Positions 54,003-64,000 of a stretch of DNA of 64,000 nt are shown in pieces. Under the pieces are notes generated by a model. That model did no database searches. It had not been told where the DNA came from and saw only the letters and a program-made list of their open reading frames with translations. The position numbers were made by a program, and so were the translations under genes. The DNA is taken from the NCBI GenBank assembly GCA_018398585.1, contig JAGTTD010000016.1, positions 20,941,212 through 21,005,211 of the forward strand. The letters are read 5' to 3'. The first letter of the stretch is position 1, and the number at the start of each line of letters is the position of its first letter. Source of the stretch: Simmondsia chinensis (taxonomy: Eukaryota; Streptophyta; Magnoliopsida; Caryophyllales; Simmondsiaceae).

Positions 54003-54112
54003 ACCCAGTACCTTAAGGGTTCTCACATAAGCAGGTCTAGGAGGGGTGGATATACGCAGCCTTACTCCTTCAGGGTATAACCCTGCTGAGAGACTGTTTC
54101 CGAGGACCCCAA
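54003..54112 (-). mobile_element. LINE/SINE tail copy, reverse strand
   Basis: The reverse complement reads GGGTCCTCGGAAACAGTCTC, GAAGGAGTAAGGCTGCGTAT and CTTATGTGAGAACCCTTAAG. Confidence 0.8.
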
Positions 54113-55443
54113 CTTTATAGGGTTGGCAGAATCACATATATTAACATTGTTAATTTTCTATCGCACATTATATGTGTGTACTCAATAGATAAATTTCAAA
54201 CCATCGAATTCAACTTGATAAACTATCGAGGCCCATAACTTGTATGAACTAATTGTAATGAATTGCAAATACGAGTAACTCATCGACTACCCAATTCCCT
54301 TGCACCCGTAGTATCTTTAACTCTTAATAAAGATTAAATTTTTATAATACAGGAGTATTCTTTTTAAAAGTTTAACAGACTCGATGGATTTCCTAGTTTC
54401 TTTTGGAACATTGGAAACATTCTAGCAGGTATGCACATATATTTCCAAATCTTTAAATAACTACTAATATATTTTATTTATTTGTTTATTTATTTTAGTT
54501 TATAAACACCCACCTGATTGAATTTCTAGATCTTTGAATCAGCAGAGTCAACATAATGACGTTTCAATATCAAGCTCAATTTCTCAAAAACTTATGATAT
54601 AGTACATGAATCAAATACAAAGGCATAAACGAGTTGAGCGATCTCATGTGCCTACTAGCCATTTAAATGTAAAGACTGGCTGTTTTTGAATTTGAGTTGA
54701 CTCAAACCAGCTCATTTAGCTAAGTGAGCCACACCTTGATAGAAAAGCTCGTGCTGATCGGCTTGGAGCACAAATGAGCCTAAGTGAGTGTTAATGAGCC
54801 AAGATCAAGCTCATGTTCATAGAGCCAGCTTCAAGCTTAACGAAGTATAACAATTTCAATCTCAATGCTTGGTGCATAACAAGCCCTGAGCCCAGCAAAA
54901 TATTGGCCACATAAGCCTCAATCTTGACTAGCTGAATAGTTCACTGATGCGGAATGGAAACATAAAATTTGATATTCAACACGTCAAGATTGAAACAATT
55001 CGGAATCTACCGGAAATTGGACGGAAAACGCTTGGGTTTGTATAATGTAAAAATTTTGAAATGAGGAAAATTAATTACTAATAAGGAGTATTTATAGTAA
55101 AACTAGCAAAAATCCTAGATTGCAAAATTACAAAATATGCAGCTACATTACTCACAAAATGCGAAAGTGGCGCAAAACACTACTAGAGGCCAAATTTAAA
55201 TAGAAGGGGCCAGCAATAAAGCAACTGAGGTTGCTTAGGTTGGTCCAAGAGCTTTCGTTTTTAAATGCAATGGGCCTCGTAACTCCTTACAGATCAAAAG
55301 TTATGATTGTTTTAAGTCGCCACAACATCAGCGTTTTTGGGCTGCCCATTTGGGTTTCTGACAGTCCAACTACTTTATAAATTTTTCGGCTACTCGTCAT
55401 ACATCACTAACCTTGGCTCATTTACTCTCCCACAAAGAAGGCC
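54113..55443. other. Intergenic between MPH1 and the sulfotransferase
   Basis: 54660-54960 is rich in GAGCC/AAGCTC words (decayed repeat). 54950-55430 includes the sulfotransferase 3' flank. No extra gene was recognised. Confidence 0.4.
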
Positions 55444-56415
55444 TCATTTGAAACTTAGACCAGAATCCTTAAATTTTTCTTCCATGATTTTATAATATTT
55501 CACAACCATGGATTGAGGCATGTGGTTAACCCAGTCCCCAACTTCACCCTTTCTAAAGAACCACTTGTTCTCAATAAAAGAATACACTTTCCCATTCTTG
55601 TTAGCTTCTACCTCTTTCAAGCTCTCTATGCTGCAAAGTTTTATTATCTCATCAATAACACCTTCTTCTTCTTCCTCTCTTGAAAAACGACAACCGGAAA
55701 ATTCAGCTAGTTTCTTTAACTGAGACTTCGGATCCTTCTTCAAATCTTCATACCAAACAAACAAAACCTTCTCGGGTCTCTCCAAGCTCGATTTCCAATA
55801 GCCTAAAACATGGTCCTCGAATGGTCCAAATGGGAATTTCCCCTCACAGAACTTATCAAACAATTCATCCATATCGGGCTTGAGTGTTGATTGCTCATCA
55901 TAATTTAGATAAAAATGCCACATTGATATAAACGTGTCAAATGGGTTTCGACATATGTATATGATTCGCGATTTTGAGTCCTTAATAGATGCGGGAAGTG
56001 ACGGGTATGGCAAGTGAGTACCGAAAAGCCTTGGAGATGGCATGCTTCTCAAATCTGGGTCCTTCATATCTGAGTAGATTATCGACTCTAATTGAAGTAT
56101 AAGTTCATGGGAGTTGTGTGAAAGTACTGGACTCTGTGAAAGAAGATGTTTTTCTCTATTAGCGACTGCATAAAGCAGAGATTTTAGCCATGTTGTGCCG
56201 GTTTTAGGTATACTGGCTATGATGATATCAGTGTCTAAAGCTTGAAAATGCCTTTGAAATGAAATTGTAGGTTCTAAAATAATGCACCAGAATCCTTGGT
56301 AGAAGTACATGGGGTAAGTACTGAACCAGAGCTCTTTTGGTAGGGATAACTCTAGTTGTTTGATTTCATCCTCAATAGCACCAGTACTTGCTCGGGGTTG
56401 TGTGGAGGGTTCCAT
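55444..56415 (-). CDS. Cytosolic sulfotransferase (SOT), single coding exon; probably SOT15/ST2-like
   Basis: 323 aa. It transfers the sulfuryl group from PAPS to a hydroxyl of a small acceptor in the cytosol. Motifs present are the PAPS loop IPKTGTTWLK (69-78), THLPY with the catalytic His134, the 3'-phosphate-binding segment ICRNPFDTFISMWHF (154-168), and RKGEVGDW (288-295). Length fits the family. The start at 56415 (MEPSTQPRAS) is preferred over an in-frame ATG at 56649, which lies beyond a probable splice acceptor. Acceptor substrate cannot be read from sequence; adjacency to MPH1 mirrors Arabidopsis, where the neighbour is the 12-hydroxyjasmonate enzyme ST2a, so a jasmonate-type substrate is an inference. 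The frame is intact. Confidence 0.92.
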   Translation of the reverse strand: MEPSTQPRASTGAIEDEIKQLELSLPKELWFSTYPMYFYQGFWCIILEPTISFQRHFQALDTDIIIASIPKTGTTWLKSLLYAVANREKHLLSQSPVLSHNSHELILQLESIIYSDMKDPDLRSMPSPRLFGTHLPYPSLPASIKDSKSRIIYICRNPFDTFISMWHFYLNYDEQSTLKPDMDELFDKFCEGKFPFGPFEDHVLGYWKSSLERPEKVLFVWYEDLKKDPKSQLKKLAEFSGCRFSREEEEEGVIDEIIKLCSIESLKEVEANKNGKVYSFIENKWFFRKGEVGDWVNHMPQSMVVKYYKIMEEKFKDSGLSFK

Positions 56416-56527
56416 TTCGAGATGATTATTTGGTAAGATAAATGAGTAGAAATGCTCGTATATGTCTTTTTTGTTAGAGTTTATATGTTGGTGTTGAGAT
56501 ATTCGCTCTGGCTTATGTATATTGGTA

Positions 56528-56563
56528 TCAAATACCAATCTTGATAAGTTCCAAAGAAGACAT
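56528..56563 (-). promoter_or_regulatory. Upstream ORF in the sulfotransferase leader
   Basis: An 11-codon ORF with stop (MSSLELIKIGI) lies between the proposed splice acceptor and the main ATG. It would be translated first by scanning ribosomes and could lower main ORF translation. Confidence 0.45.
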
Positions 56564-56580
56564 TGGTGAAGTAGGGTACC

Positions 56581-57886
56581 CTGAGAATGAAACAAAAAGG
56601 AACCAAGAATTAGCAAGTACATTTTGTTACCACAAATTGACAGTTGCATTTGTGTTGTGCTTTTATTTTCTTGTTGATTCTTTCTTCTTCGTCTTTATCG
56701 TTTCCATAACGAGATTCATATACACTTACCAAAAACAGAAGATTCATATGCATGAGACTAAGAAATAACAACCTAATGAATCTTGTAAATGACTACTAAA
56801 GATCTTCACCAACTAACAAAGACATATCCTGAATCTGAGTAACACCATCTAAACATTTTCCCATAGGTGAGGTTAGATATATTGATCAGAGCATCCCACT
56901 GCATTTATCGTAAATTGTGAAACAAGATCTTAATTCACACAACTAGACCGCTTCTTTTGTGGCCTTCTGCCCCGCTAGAATAGCTAGCTCTGATTAATGC
57001 ATCCTTAACAATATGCCAAACAAATCAAGAGATATGGAGTGACAGCAACTCATCCAATAGAAACACAATCACAATTTGCCAAGACATTGACATTACTCTT
57101 CCATCATTTTCTCAGTCTGTCTTCCAATTATCAACCTATAACACGCAGGCAAAATCATAATAATAAACTCATCGCATATCATGAAAGAGCTACAAAATAT
57201 GCTTAAGTGTGTGGCTGGTCAAGTATCAGCTTCTTAGCAAGGTAGGGAACGTATCGAAGTTGCTACTTCTGGTCTCACATCCCTTCAAGAACTCCACCAG
57301 TGAGTCTAGTGACAGAAGTTAGACATTGGAAGTTTTGACAAAAAAGACATTGACATACATCCTTTCTCAGTCTCACTTACCAGAACAATCTTCCGGATCC
57401 ACAAAGCAAATTGAACCATCATGTAAATTTATCAAAGAAAATGGTCAGCCTCCTACTCGCTTAGTCACCTACGTACTATTCAGAATTTAACATTTAAGTC
57501 TATAAACAAAATGGGATACCACTTTTTAGAACCATGATAGAAAAGATATTAACAATATATGAAACCTTGAACTACCCCACCAAATACCAATTGGTTTCAC
57601 AACGAAACCACACTAATCATGATTCCCCAATTGAATAAAGCTCTAACTCTCGTGATCCTCAAAAAAGCAAAATAGACAAGAACTTAGTCTTTGCAAGAAT
57701 TGCACAACCAGAGGTCAAACTCTACGCTGAAGTTATCCCAATTCAAGAAATTAACAATTAGGCTACAATGTCACAACTCCACCAAACAAAATAATCAACT
57801 ATAACTAGGAATACATCTGTTTCATTCATAGTTGATCAATCAATTCTATTGGTCATAACTGAAATTACGGATTGAGAAGCTTGTAC
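56581..57886 (-). other. Probable 5'-UTR intron of the sulfotransferase gene
   Basis: On the minus strand the donor is AACAAAG|GTACAAGC (intron starts at 57886) and the acceptor is TTTTTGTTTCATTCTCAG|G (intron ends at 56581), with a good polypyrimidine tract. The interval is AT-rich and has no coding signal. Inferred from splice sites only. Confidence 0.5.
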
Positions 57887-58005
57887 CTTTGTTAGGAGAG
57901 ATGATCCAATTCTGAGAAGGTAGGTGGAGAGAGAACCACGGAAGATATCAATTAATTAATCTCTGCATAATAAAGTTGCTTCCCTTTGAACCGTTTTCCC
58001 TTCTC
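57887..58005 (-). other. Probable non-coding first exon of the sulfotransferase gene
   Basis: On the minus strand this runs from about 30 nt downstream of a TATA box to the donor. It includes CGTGGTTCTCTCTCCACC, CT-rich leader-like text, and no long ORF. Confidence 0.45.
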
Positions 58006-58033
58006 CGTGTAAATCATCCTAGACCATATGTGC

Positions 58034-58047
58034 TTTATTTTATATAA
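58034..58047 (-). promoter_or_regulatory. TATA box of the sulfotransferase gene
   Basis: Minus strand ATTATATAAAATAA lies about 30 nt upstream of the proposed first exon. A good consensus, but not proven. Confidence 0.5.
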
Positions 58048-60920
58048 TTAAAAAAAAAAGTTAAAGAAATAAAATAGTATTGATGACAAGGCAGCCGTAA
58101 TTAATAGAAAAACAATAAAAACCGTATTTGTTCATTGAATAGAAAAATTATGATAAAAGAGATTTTTAAAACAAAATGATATTGTACATTATATTTTAAG
58201 ATAATCAGAACAGTTAATTTTTTTGATAAAAATATTATTTTTTAAATTATTTTGTCGAAATAATAGAAATAGCAGGCCATTTAGATGGTTCGGAACTTGG
58301 ATGTCCCCCTCCCAAAAACGTAATCATTTTTCACATTAAAACTACTATTTTATTTTTCTATTATTTTAAAACATTAGGCTGTCCTAACTTTGGCTAGATA
58401 GTTTAGCGTTCTCTTTTTTCAAAAAAAAAAAAAAAAAATTTAAAGTTGATAGGTCCACTGTATTTGGTGGAATACCCAAATAAAATATAGCGGTGCTATG
58501 TAAGTGTCAAAATTGTCGACATAATATAATTATATACACTAGGTTTCTTCCCGTACGATGCACGATTGATATTTGTTTTATATTGCATTTACACTTGTCC
58601 TTTTTTACATTAACTAAACTAAATTATTTTTAAGTTGTATAAATTAATATTCAATTTACATAATTGATATTGTAGTAAATTATGAAACTCGGTATTCAAA
58701 AAATTACAAAATTGTTGGCTAATAAATTTGATGTTGTGTCTCCCTTCACGGCGTCGTCTCAATAATTTGGTTTGCTCCCCTACAATGAAAGTGTGTTTTG
58801 ATTAATAGTTGTGCATTTCTTTTTGAATATATATTAAAATATGTTTGTTTATTTACCTTATAATTTCAGGGTTGTGTTTGTATTATTTGTTGTTGGTCGT
58901 TTGTGTGACATTGATGTACTTGTATTATTTACCATACTATATTAACATCACATATCATAATACTACATTTTTATATGTGTAATTAGTATTTTAAATATAA
59001 CATATAAATATTATCTGTATTACGTAATATATTATACTTTTGGGCAAACTTTTCAAGTGCTATTACAATTTGTCTTTTTTAGATATTCCTTAATATAATG
59101 AATCATCATTTTTATTGTATTCACATTTAATTTAAATTTATTTATGTATGTATGTTTATTCAAACCAAATAATATAGTAATGTCTTTGTTGTAGATTTCA
59201 CTTTAAATGCATTATATAATTCTCATTTCTTTTATTTACAATCAAAGAATTTATTATTTTTCTTTATATGTCTTACATCTTTTGTTTTCTTTGTTAATTT
59301 TACTTTAAAGGCTTACGGGAATACATTTTACATTTACAAATCATTAATGATTACTTTGTATTTTTTGGGTATTTTGAGGGTAATTATTATTGTTGACCTT
59401 TCATTCTCTTTATTTTTATGCTATTTAATTCATTTTTTTATAGTCTTAAATTTTTAGTTTTAATTTATTTTTTTTAACTTTTAAATTTATTTGTTGATTT
59501 CACTTTATATGTGCAATTGTATATCTTAATTGCATATAGAATAACCATACCTTCTATTTACAATCAAGACATAATAATTATTTTTAATTTTTTAGGAATC
59601 TTCATTTTCTATATTAGTTTCACTTAGCATTTATATTTAAAATTCTATGATGAAAAATTGTAATTATTTCAGGTTCATTTACTGGAGCTTTAACTTTTGC
59701 TATTTATGAAAACTAATTGATTGGTTTAATTTTGATTTAATCAAATTAAGTAGAATTTTAAGATTGTAATTATTATGTATTTAATTGAGGTTTAACTTTT
59801 GCAATTTTTTAAATAAAATGAGAAGTTCATCCATGTAATGAGTAGTATTTTTCGAGCAAGCTATGGAAAAATGCTTTTTTTAGAATCACTTTTTGCAGAA
59901 GTAATTTTGTAAAACGTGCTTCAATAGGGGCATTTTTGTCTTTTTTTTTTTGGTTTTTTCTGATGCTTCTACCTGAACCAATTTTTTTTGTTTTTTCCAA
60001 AAATATTTGGTTAAAAGCTGGGAAACAACTTGTGTTTCTATTTGGAAGCACTTTTCTTTTTAGGCCAAATACCCTCAAATATTGATAAAAAAAATATTCT
60101 TTACTAAAAGAGCATTTTCCAAAAAATAAGTTTAGCAAAACACGCCCTTAGTATTCCATGAGGATTTCCTGCTAAAGGTGCTTAATTTCGGTAAAATTGG
60201 CGTCTTTTGGGATGTCGGGAGACTTTGCAATAATATATATATATATATATACTTAAATAGATTAAATATATGAGTGATTAAAATATTACGACAATATAAT
60301 ATATCTAGATTTTTTTGAAACTGAGTTTGAAAAGATTCAAATACACTTACATTCGAAAATTTTATTAAATGTAGGTTATTTTAATAAGTCTTTGATTATT
60401 TTTTTATATTGGTTATTCTTTTTCTGATATAGTTTCGATATTGTTTTTAATTTTGTTTTTCTGTTATTATATTCAGATTTATTTTTGGTGGCCTACTTGT
60501 TGTGTACATGATTCAATTGGATCAAAATATAGAAATGAATGTTGTTGTGTTTAAAAAAAAAATTATAGAAATGAATGCATGCGTTAAGGGAGTTTAATAT
60601 TTTAACTCTTTCTTTTACATTTTCTTCCATGAGTGAAATTCAGAAGTTGCGCATCCAAAAATGGAGCACTAAGGGGGCGTGAATAATTGTGGTATAAGAT
60701 GTTGGGAGTGTAAGTTTGAGATTTTTCTTTTATAATAATTATAATTATTTCAATTAATCGTAAGGTTTAATAATTATAATAATTATACATACACACATGC
60801 TTACATGCTTATTTAACTATTTGGTTATATGCTCTCATGCCTACATACATACATGCTTCGCATGATTTCTGTGCTTTACATGCTCTTTATACCGGCTTTT
60901 CTTAAATATCAACTACTAGG
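58048..60920. other. AT-rich intergenic region with decayed elements
   Basis: On the minus strand ATCGTGCATCGTACGGGAAG then AAACCTAG ends at 58539, a fourth Helitron-like 3' end (hairpin CGTGC-ATC-GTACG plus CTAG). 59827-60145 ends GCAAAACACGCCCTTAG, a common MITE edge, but its other end was not found. (TA)n runs lie at 60230-60252. Nothing coding was seen. Confidence 0.4.
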
Positions 60921-60924
60921 TTAG

Positions 60925-61045
60925 GGGTTCTCGGAAACAGTCTCTTGTCAGGGTCTCACACTGATGGGGTAAGGCTGCGTACATCCTACCCCTCCCAGAC
61001 CTTGCTAAAACGGAAACCCTTGAGGCATTGTGAATGTTGTTGTTG
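60925..61045 (+). mobile_element. LINE/SINE tail copy near 61 kb
   Basis: GGGGTTCTCGGAAACAGTCTC, GATGGGGTAAGGCTGCGTAC, AACGGAAACCCTTGAGGCAT and (TTG)5. Upstream ACATACATACATGCTTCGCA text resembles the copy at 34540. Confidence 0.8.
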
Positions 61046-61242
61046 TTGTTGCTTGTGAATTTGAAAAGTTTTGAAGTTTTAGTTTTACTTATTGAAATAC
61101 CACAAGGCTATTCCTAGAAAGCTAGCATTGGAGGGTTGGAGAGCTTTGTGTATTTTTCAATAATAGATAGATAGATAGATTATCAAAAGTAGGTTGAGGT
61201 CCAAACAAGGGATCAACCTATGGACATATGCCGCACCACTAG

Positions 61243-62530
61243 TGTTGGCTCTAAAGGCCATTTATATTAAAATTTTGATGATAATTATAATTTAATGAGT
61301 CATTATGTTTAAATTATTCTAATTTGTTTGAAAGTGACTTATAAGAAAGTTAAGAAAAATCAAAGATTAATAGTGTTGATATCAAGCTTTCCAAGATGTT
61401 GGATCAAGAGGAAATCAAGACAAGTTGAAGAGACAGTTGATCCTAATTCAAGAGAATGAGATCCAAGTCCATGCACTTCAAGTCATTTATTTTTATTTTT
61501 TAGGACTTAAGATCGCGATATATCAATTTAATCAAATTTCAATATTGCTTTTGTTGGTCATGTTGACCTTTGATTCTTTTGTTTTTTGATTCTTTGTCTT
61601 GTTTACTTTGATCCATTGATGTAGGCCTTTCTGGCCTGTCTTGGACTATGCCTCTCGTAAATTTGTACATATATTTTTTTTCATATAGGGTATATCTTAC
61701 TGACTTGCCAAAAAAAAAAAAAAATTTCAATATTAATATGTGATGCTCTAACAAAAATATTTTTGAAATATTTTTAAAATTTGATTTCCAAATATTATTT
61801 AAAAAATACTCAAGTCAAATTCAAGCCAATCAAGTTTTTCAACAAGGATATTTTAAATTGGCATTAGGAAAAGGATGCCCAAAAATAACAAGATCAAAAA
61901 TTTTATTACGTTGATATTTTAGCTTGATTAAATCAATCAATCATTCAAATGACCTAGGCAAACATGGAAGTTTATTCAAAAAATTAAGCTGATTGGTAAA
62001 TCAATCAATCAATCAAGTTAAAATAGACAAAATTGTTTAAATCCACTTAGGCATGCTGAGTGTCGACACACTGAAGGGTTGTGTCAACACACAAACATAA
62101 ATTAGTGATTCGGAGTTGTTGTCTGTCCACACACAACCCTGTGTATCGACACACAATTTTTAAAGGCTCCAAATAGCTACTTTGGATTTAATTTCTTTCC
62201 TAATCTTTTCCAAAACATGTGAAACGTCCCCTAGCCCTTCGTTTGCTCATAAATATGGCTTGAATACTTTGGTTTAATTCATCAAATTTTCTCTAAGCAT
62301 TCTTTGATTATAAAGATTTTGTTCTCTTGTACTTTAACGTTTCAATTTTGAGTTTCTCTTAAAGTTTTCTTGAGCATCACTAGTTCTCTTTATTGTTGAT
62401 CATTGAGTTTAACTGGCATATCCTTAGCTTTGGCTAAGCTTGATTTATTGTCAATTCAATTTTGAAAGAGTGAAGAATTTCATTGCTTTAATTCTTTCAT
62501 GTAATCTCAGAGTCTAACTAGTCGGGAGAA
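61243..62530 (+). repeat. Putative 5' LTR of a Gypsy element
   Basis: Starts TGTTGGCTCTAAAGGCC and matches 63793-64000 over at least 200 bp (CATTTATATT, GATGATAA, AAGAGGAAA). Includes three palindromic TGTG-TC-ACACA motifs at 62062-62155. The 3' boundary is not fixed; GTCGGGAGAAAATATCTCGC near 62521 may be close to it. Confidence 0.6.
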
Positions 62531-63797
62531 AATATCTCGCGACTTGGAAAGGATGTCATACGTGGCATGTGAGCAATGCTGTGGAAGAATGCAAGCTATC
62601 ATGAAGAAACTTAAGTTGTTTCTTTGGTACATTTCTCCCGTCGATCCTCTGTTAGGACTAAAAATGCCATATGACAAACCTCAAAGAGGTAGTTCGGTCA
62701 AGGATTCTCCCTTGAAGACTCAAATTATCAAGGGGATAAGACATCCTAAGAGGAACCTAAAGTACACCTTATTGGACGCGGAGACTAGCCAGGCACCACG
62801 GCAATCAGGTTATCAGCCATCAAGCGTCAAGTTTGGAATTGTATGGAAAAGGAATCACCTCAATCAAGAGGTAGCTAGTGCCTCCAACTTAACTCGAACT
62901 TAGAAAAAAAATGCAACTGTGTAAGAGGGACGCTCTCCATAACTAGGCTTTCGCAAGAAGAAGCTAGAGTCCTCAAGGGCAAAAATGCCAAGCATGCAGA
63001 TCTCAATGATCTAGTGACTGGGTCCAAGCCTCCTACTACTAGTAAGGGGCCAACTCATAAGAAACTTGAAAAATGGGCTAGTCTCTCATCTTCGAAAGGG
63101 CGAGAAGCTTAGTGGGATCACCTTACCAAGGACCCCCTCATTCGAGAATCAGCTGAGGATAAGGAGAAGTACTCCCCTCTCAGCATTAACTTAGTGAAAC
63201 TATTGGATGGTGTTAACCCAATATGGTCTGACATTGAAAATGATTTCCACGAAGAAGACTTCCCCCTAACCTCTAGAGGAGTCCTGAACTTTGGAGGTTG
63301 ATCATAACAAACAACCTTAAGAATCGAACATGCCAATTAATGGTGTTCTGCAACAACAAAGGGAGGATACACCCATGGTCGATAGCCCTAAGAAAGAGGA
63401 AGACCAAGGGATCCAAATCCAATTCGGGATGTTGCTTGAAAAGGTGGACATTAGAACTGCCTACTCCTTCCCTTGGAATGCATGGCAGTGGATACTCAAG
63501 AAGGTCTTGAGGGTGATGTGATAGCATCAGATGAGGAGCCTCAAGTTGAGCTCGTGGTTGAAGTAATAGCCGCTAAGGTATACTTGATCCTTTGTCTTTT
63601 TTAGTTAATGCTTCAACATCCAAATTGCCTGATGATCCACCTGACAAAATGAAGATGACGTTTAATGGTGATGGACCCATACCGCCAATAAACACAGCAA
63701 GCTCATATATATCAAGGCCAAATTTGACGGCAATTTAATAAATAGGGTCTTGGTGGATAATGGCACGACTATCAACGTCTTGCCTTCATATATGTTG
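62531..63797 (+). pseudogene. Gypsy gag-protease remnant
   Basis: 62544-62903 is an open frame (MERMSYVACEQCCGRM) with no firm domain. Near the end (63747-63797) VLVDNGTTINVLPSYML is a retroviral-type aspartic protease site with Asn in place of the usual Ser/Gly context. Frames between are broken. Tat/Athila-like proteases have similar VLVD-G-..IN.LP text. Confidence 0.6.
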
Positions 63798-64000
63798 GGC
63801 GCTGGCCCTAAAGCCATTTATATTGTAATTTTGATGATAACAACCATTTAGTGAGTCATAGTATTTAAATTGTTCTAATCTTGCGTCTAAGTGACTACTA
63901 AGAAAGTTAGGAAAATCAAGGTTAATCATGTTGATACGAAACTTTCTAAGATGATGAATCAAGAGGAAAAGAGATCAAAGTTGAAGAGAAGATTTATCCA
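63793..64000 (+). repeat. Second copy of the 61243 LTR, running off the window
   Basis: Starts TGTTGGGCGCTGGCCCTAAAGC directly after the protease site. It lies inside coding sequence rather than after pol, so it is either a separate insertion of the same family or the result of internal deletion. Confidence 0.6.

Noticed and set aside
55444..56649. 401-residue sulfotransferase starting at 56649
   Set aside because: The first 78 residues are unlike the family, include a likely splice acceptor and a leader uORF, and the family's usual N-terminus begins at MEPSTQPRAS (56415).
59827..60138. 103-residue Lys/Phe-rich ORF
   Set aside because: It spans AT-rich MITE-like DNA ending ACACGCCCTTAG; composition explains it.
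1..64000. CRISPR arrays, operons, ribosome binding sites
   Set aside because: The repeats are transposon-type and the genes have spliceosomal introns; nothing prokaryotic was seen.

Overview
This window is nuclear DNA of a flowering plant, most likely a eudicot. The evidence is intron-split genes for plant-specific products, LTR retrotransposons primed by plant initiator tRNA-Met and tRNA-Asp, a plant LINE tail ending in (TTG)n, and a neighbouring gene pair (MPH1 next to a cytosolic sulfotransferase) that is also adjacent in Arabidopsis. Three host genes occupy only a few kb. Nearly everything else is transposable elements, many nested in one another and in introns. I cannot name the species; the repeat content would suit a woody asterid, but that is a guess.

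Layout. 1-3.1 kb: decayed repeats upstream of gene 1. 3.2-21.4 kb: an NQR-type NAD(P)H:quinone oxidoreductase on the + strand in three exons. Its second intron is 16.8 kb because it holds a Ty1/copia element (5300-19010, target duplication ATTAC), itself split by an Athila-type Gypsy element (6660-16551), plus a 596-bp solo LTR. 22-26.5 kb: a 714-bp near-palindrome and a 1.1-kb hAT-like element with a perfect 8-bp target duplication. 27.6-32.8 kb: a chromodomain Gypsy element (chromovirus) with nearly identical LTRs, perfect CCGCC duplications and several stop codons. 33.3-34.3 kb: a 999-bp solo LTR with perfect ATCTA duplications. 35.3-36.8 kb: a Copia 3' end carrying a MULE-type MITE, then a 5S-rRNA-like head joined to the LINE-type tail. 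39.3-41.3 kb: a second chromovirus that has lost everything between primer site and integrase; its left LTR carries a 294-bp miniature LTR retrotransposon. 41.5 kb: a tRNA-type SINE with target duplications. 42.2-52.6 kb: MPH1 (+), three exons with 4.7-kb and 5.0-kb introns, intron 1 holding a PIF/Harbinger-like element. 53.3-53.8 kb: a second MULE-type MITE. 55.4-58.0 kb: a soluble sulfotransferase (-) with a probable 5'-UTR intron, short upstream ORF and TATA box. 58.5-64 kb: AT-rich decayed elements and a Gypsy fragment whose second LTR runs off the window.

The host genes do not form a pathway. NQR reduces quinones in the cytosol, MPH1 protects photosystem II at the thylakoid, and the sulfotransferase uses PAPS on a small molecule. 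The MPH1-sulfotransferase adjacency is conserved microsynteny. The main interest is the repeat fraction: a possible 5S-headed SINE, an intact 294-bp mini-retroelement, an inverted LTR-like hairpin, a two-member MITE family with internal subrepeats, and recurrent C(n)A(n) homopolymer junctions that may be assembly artefacts.
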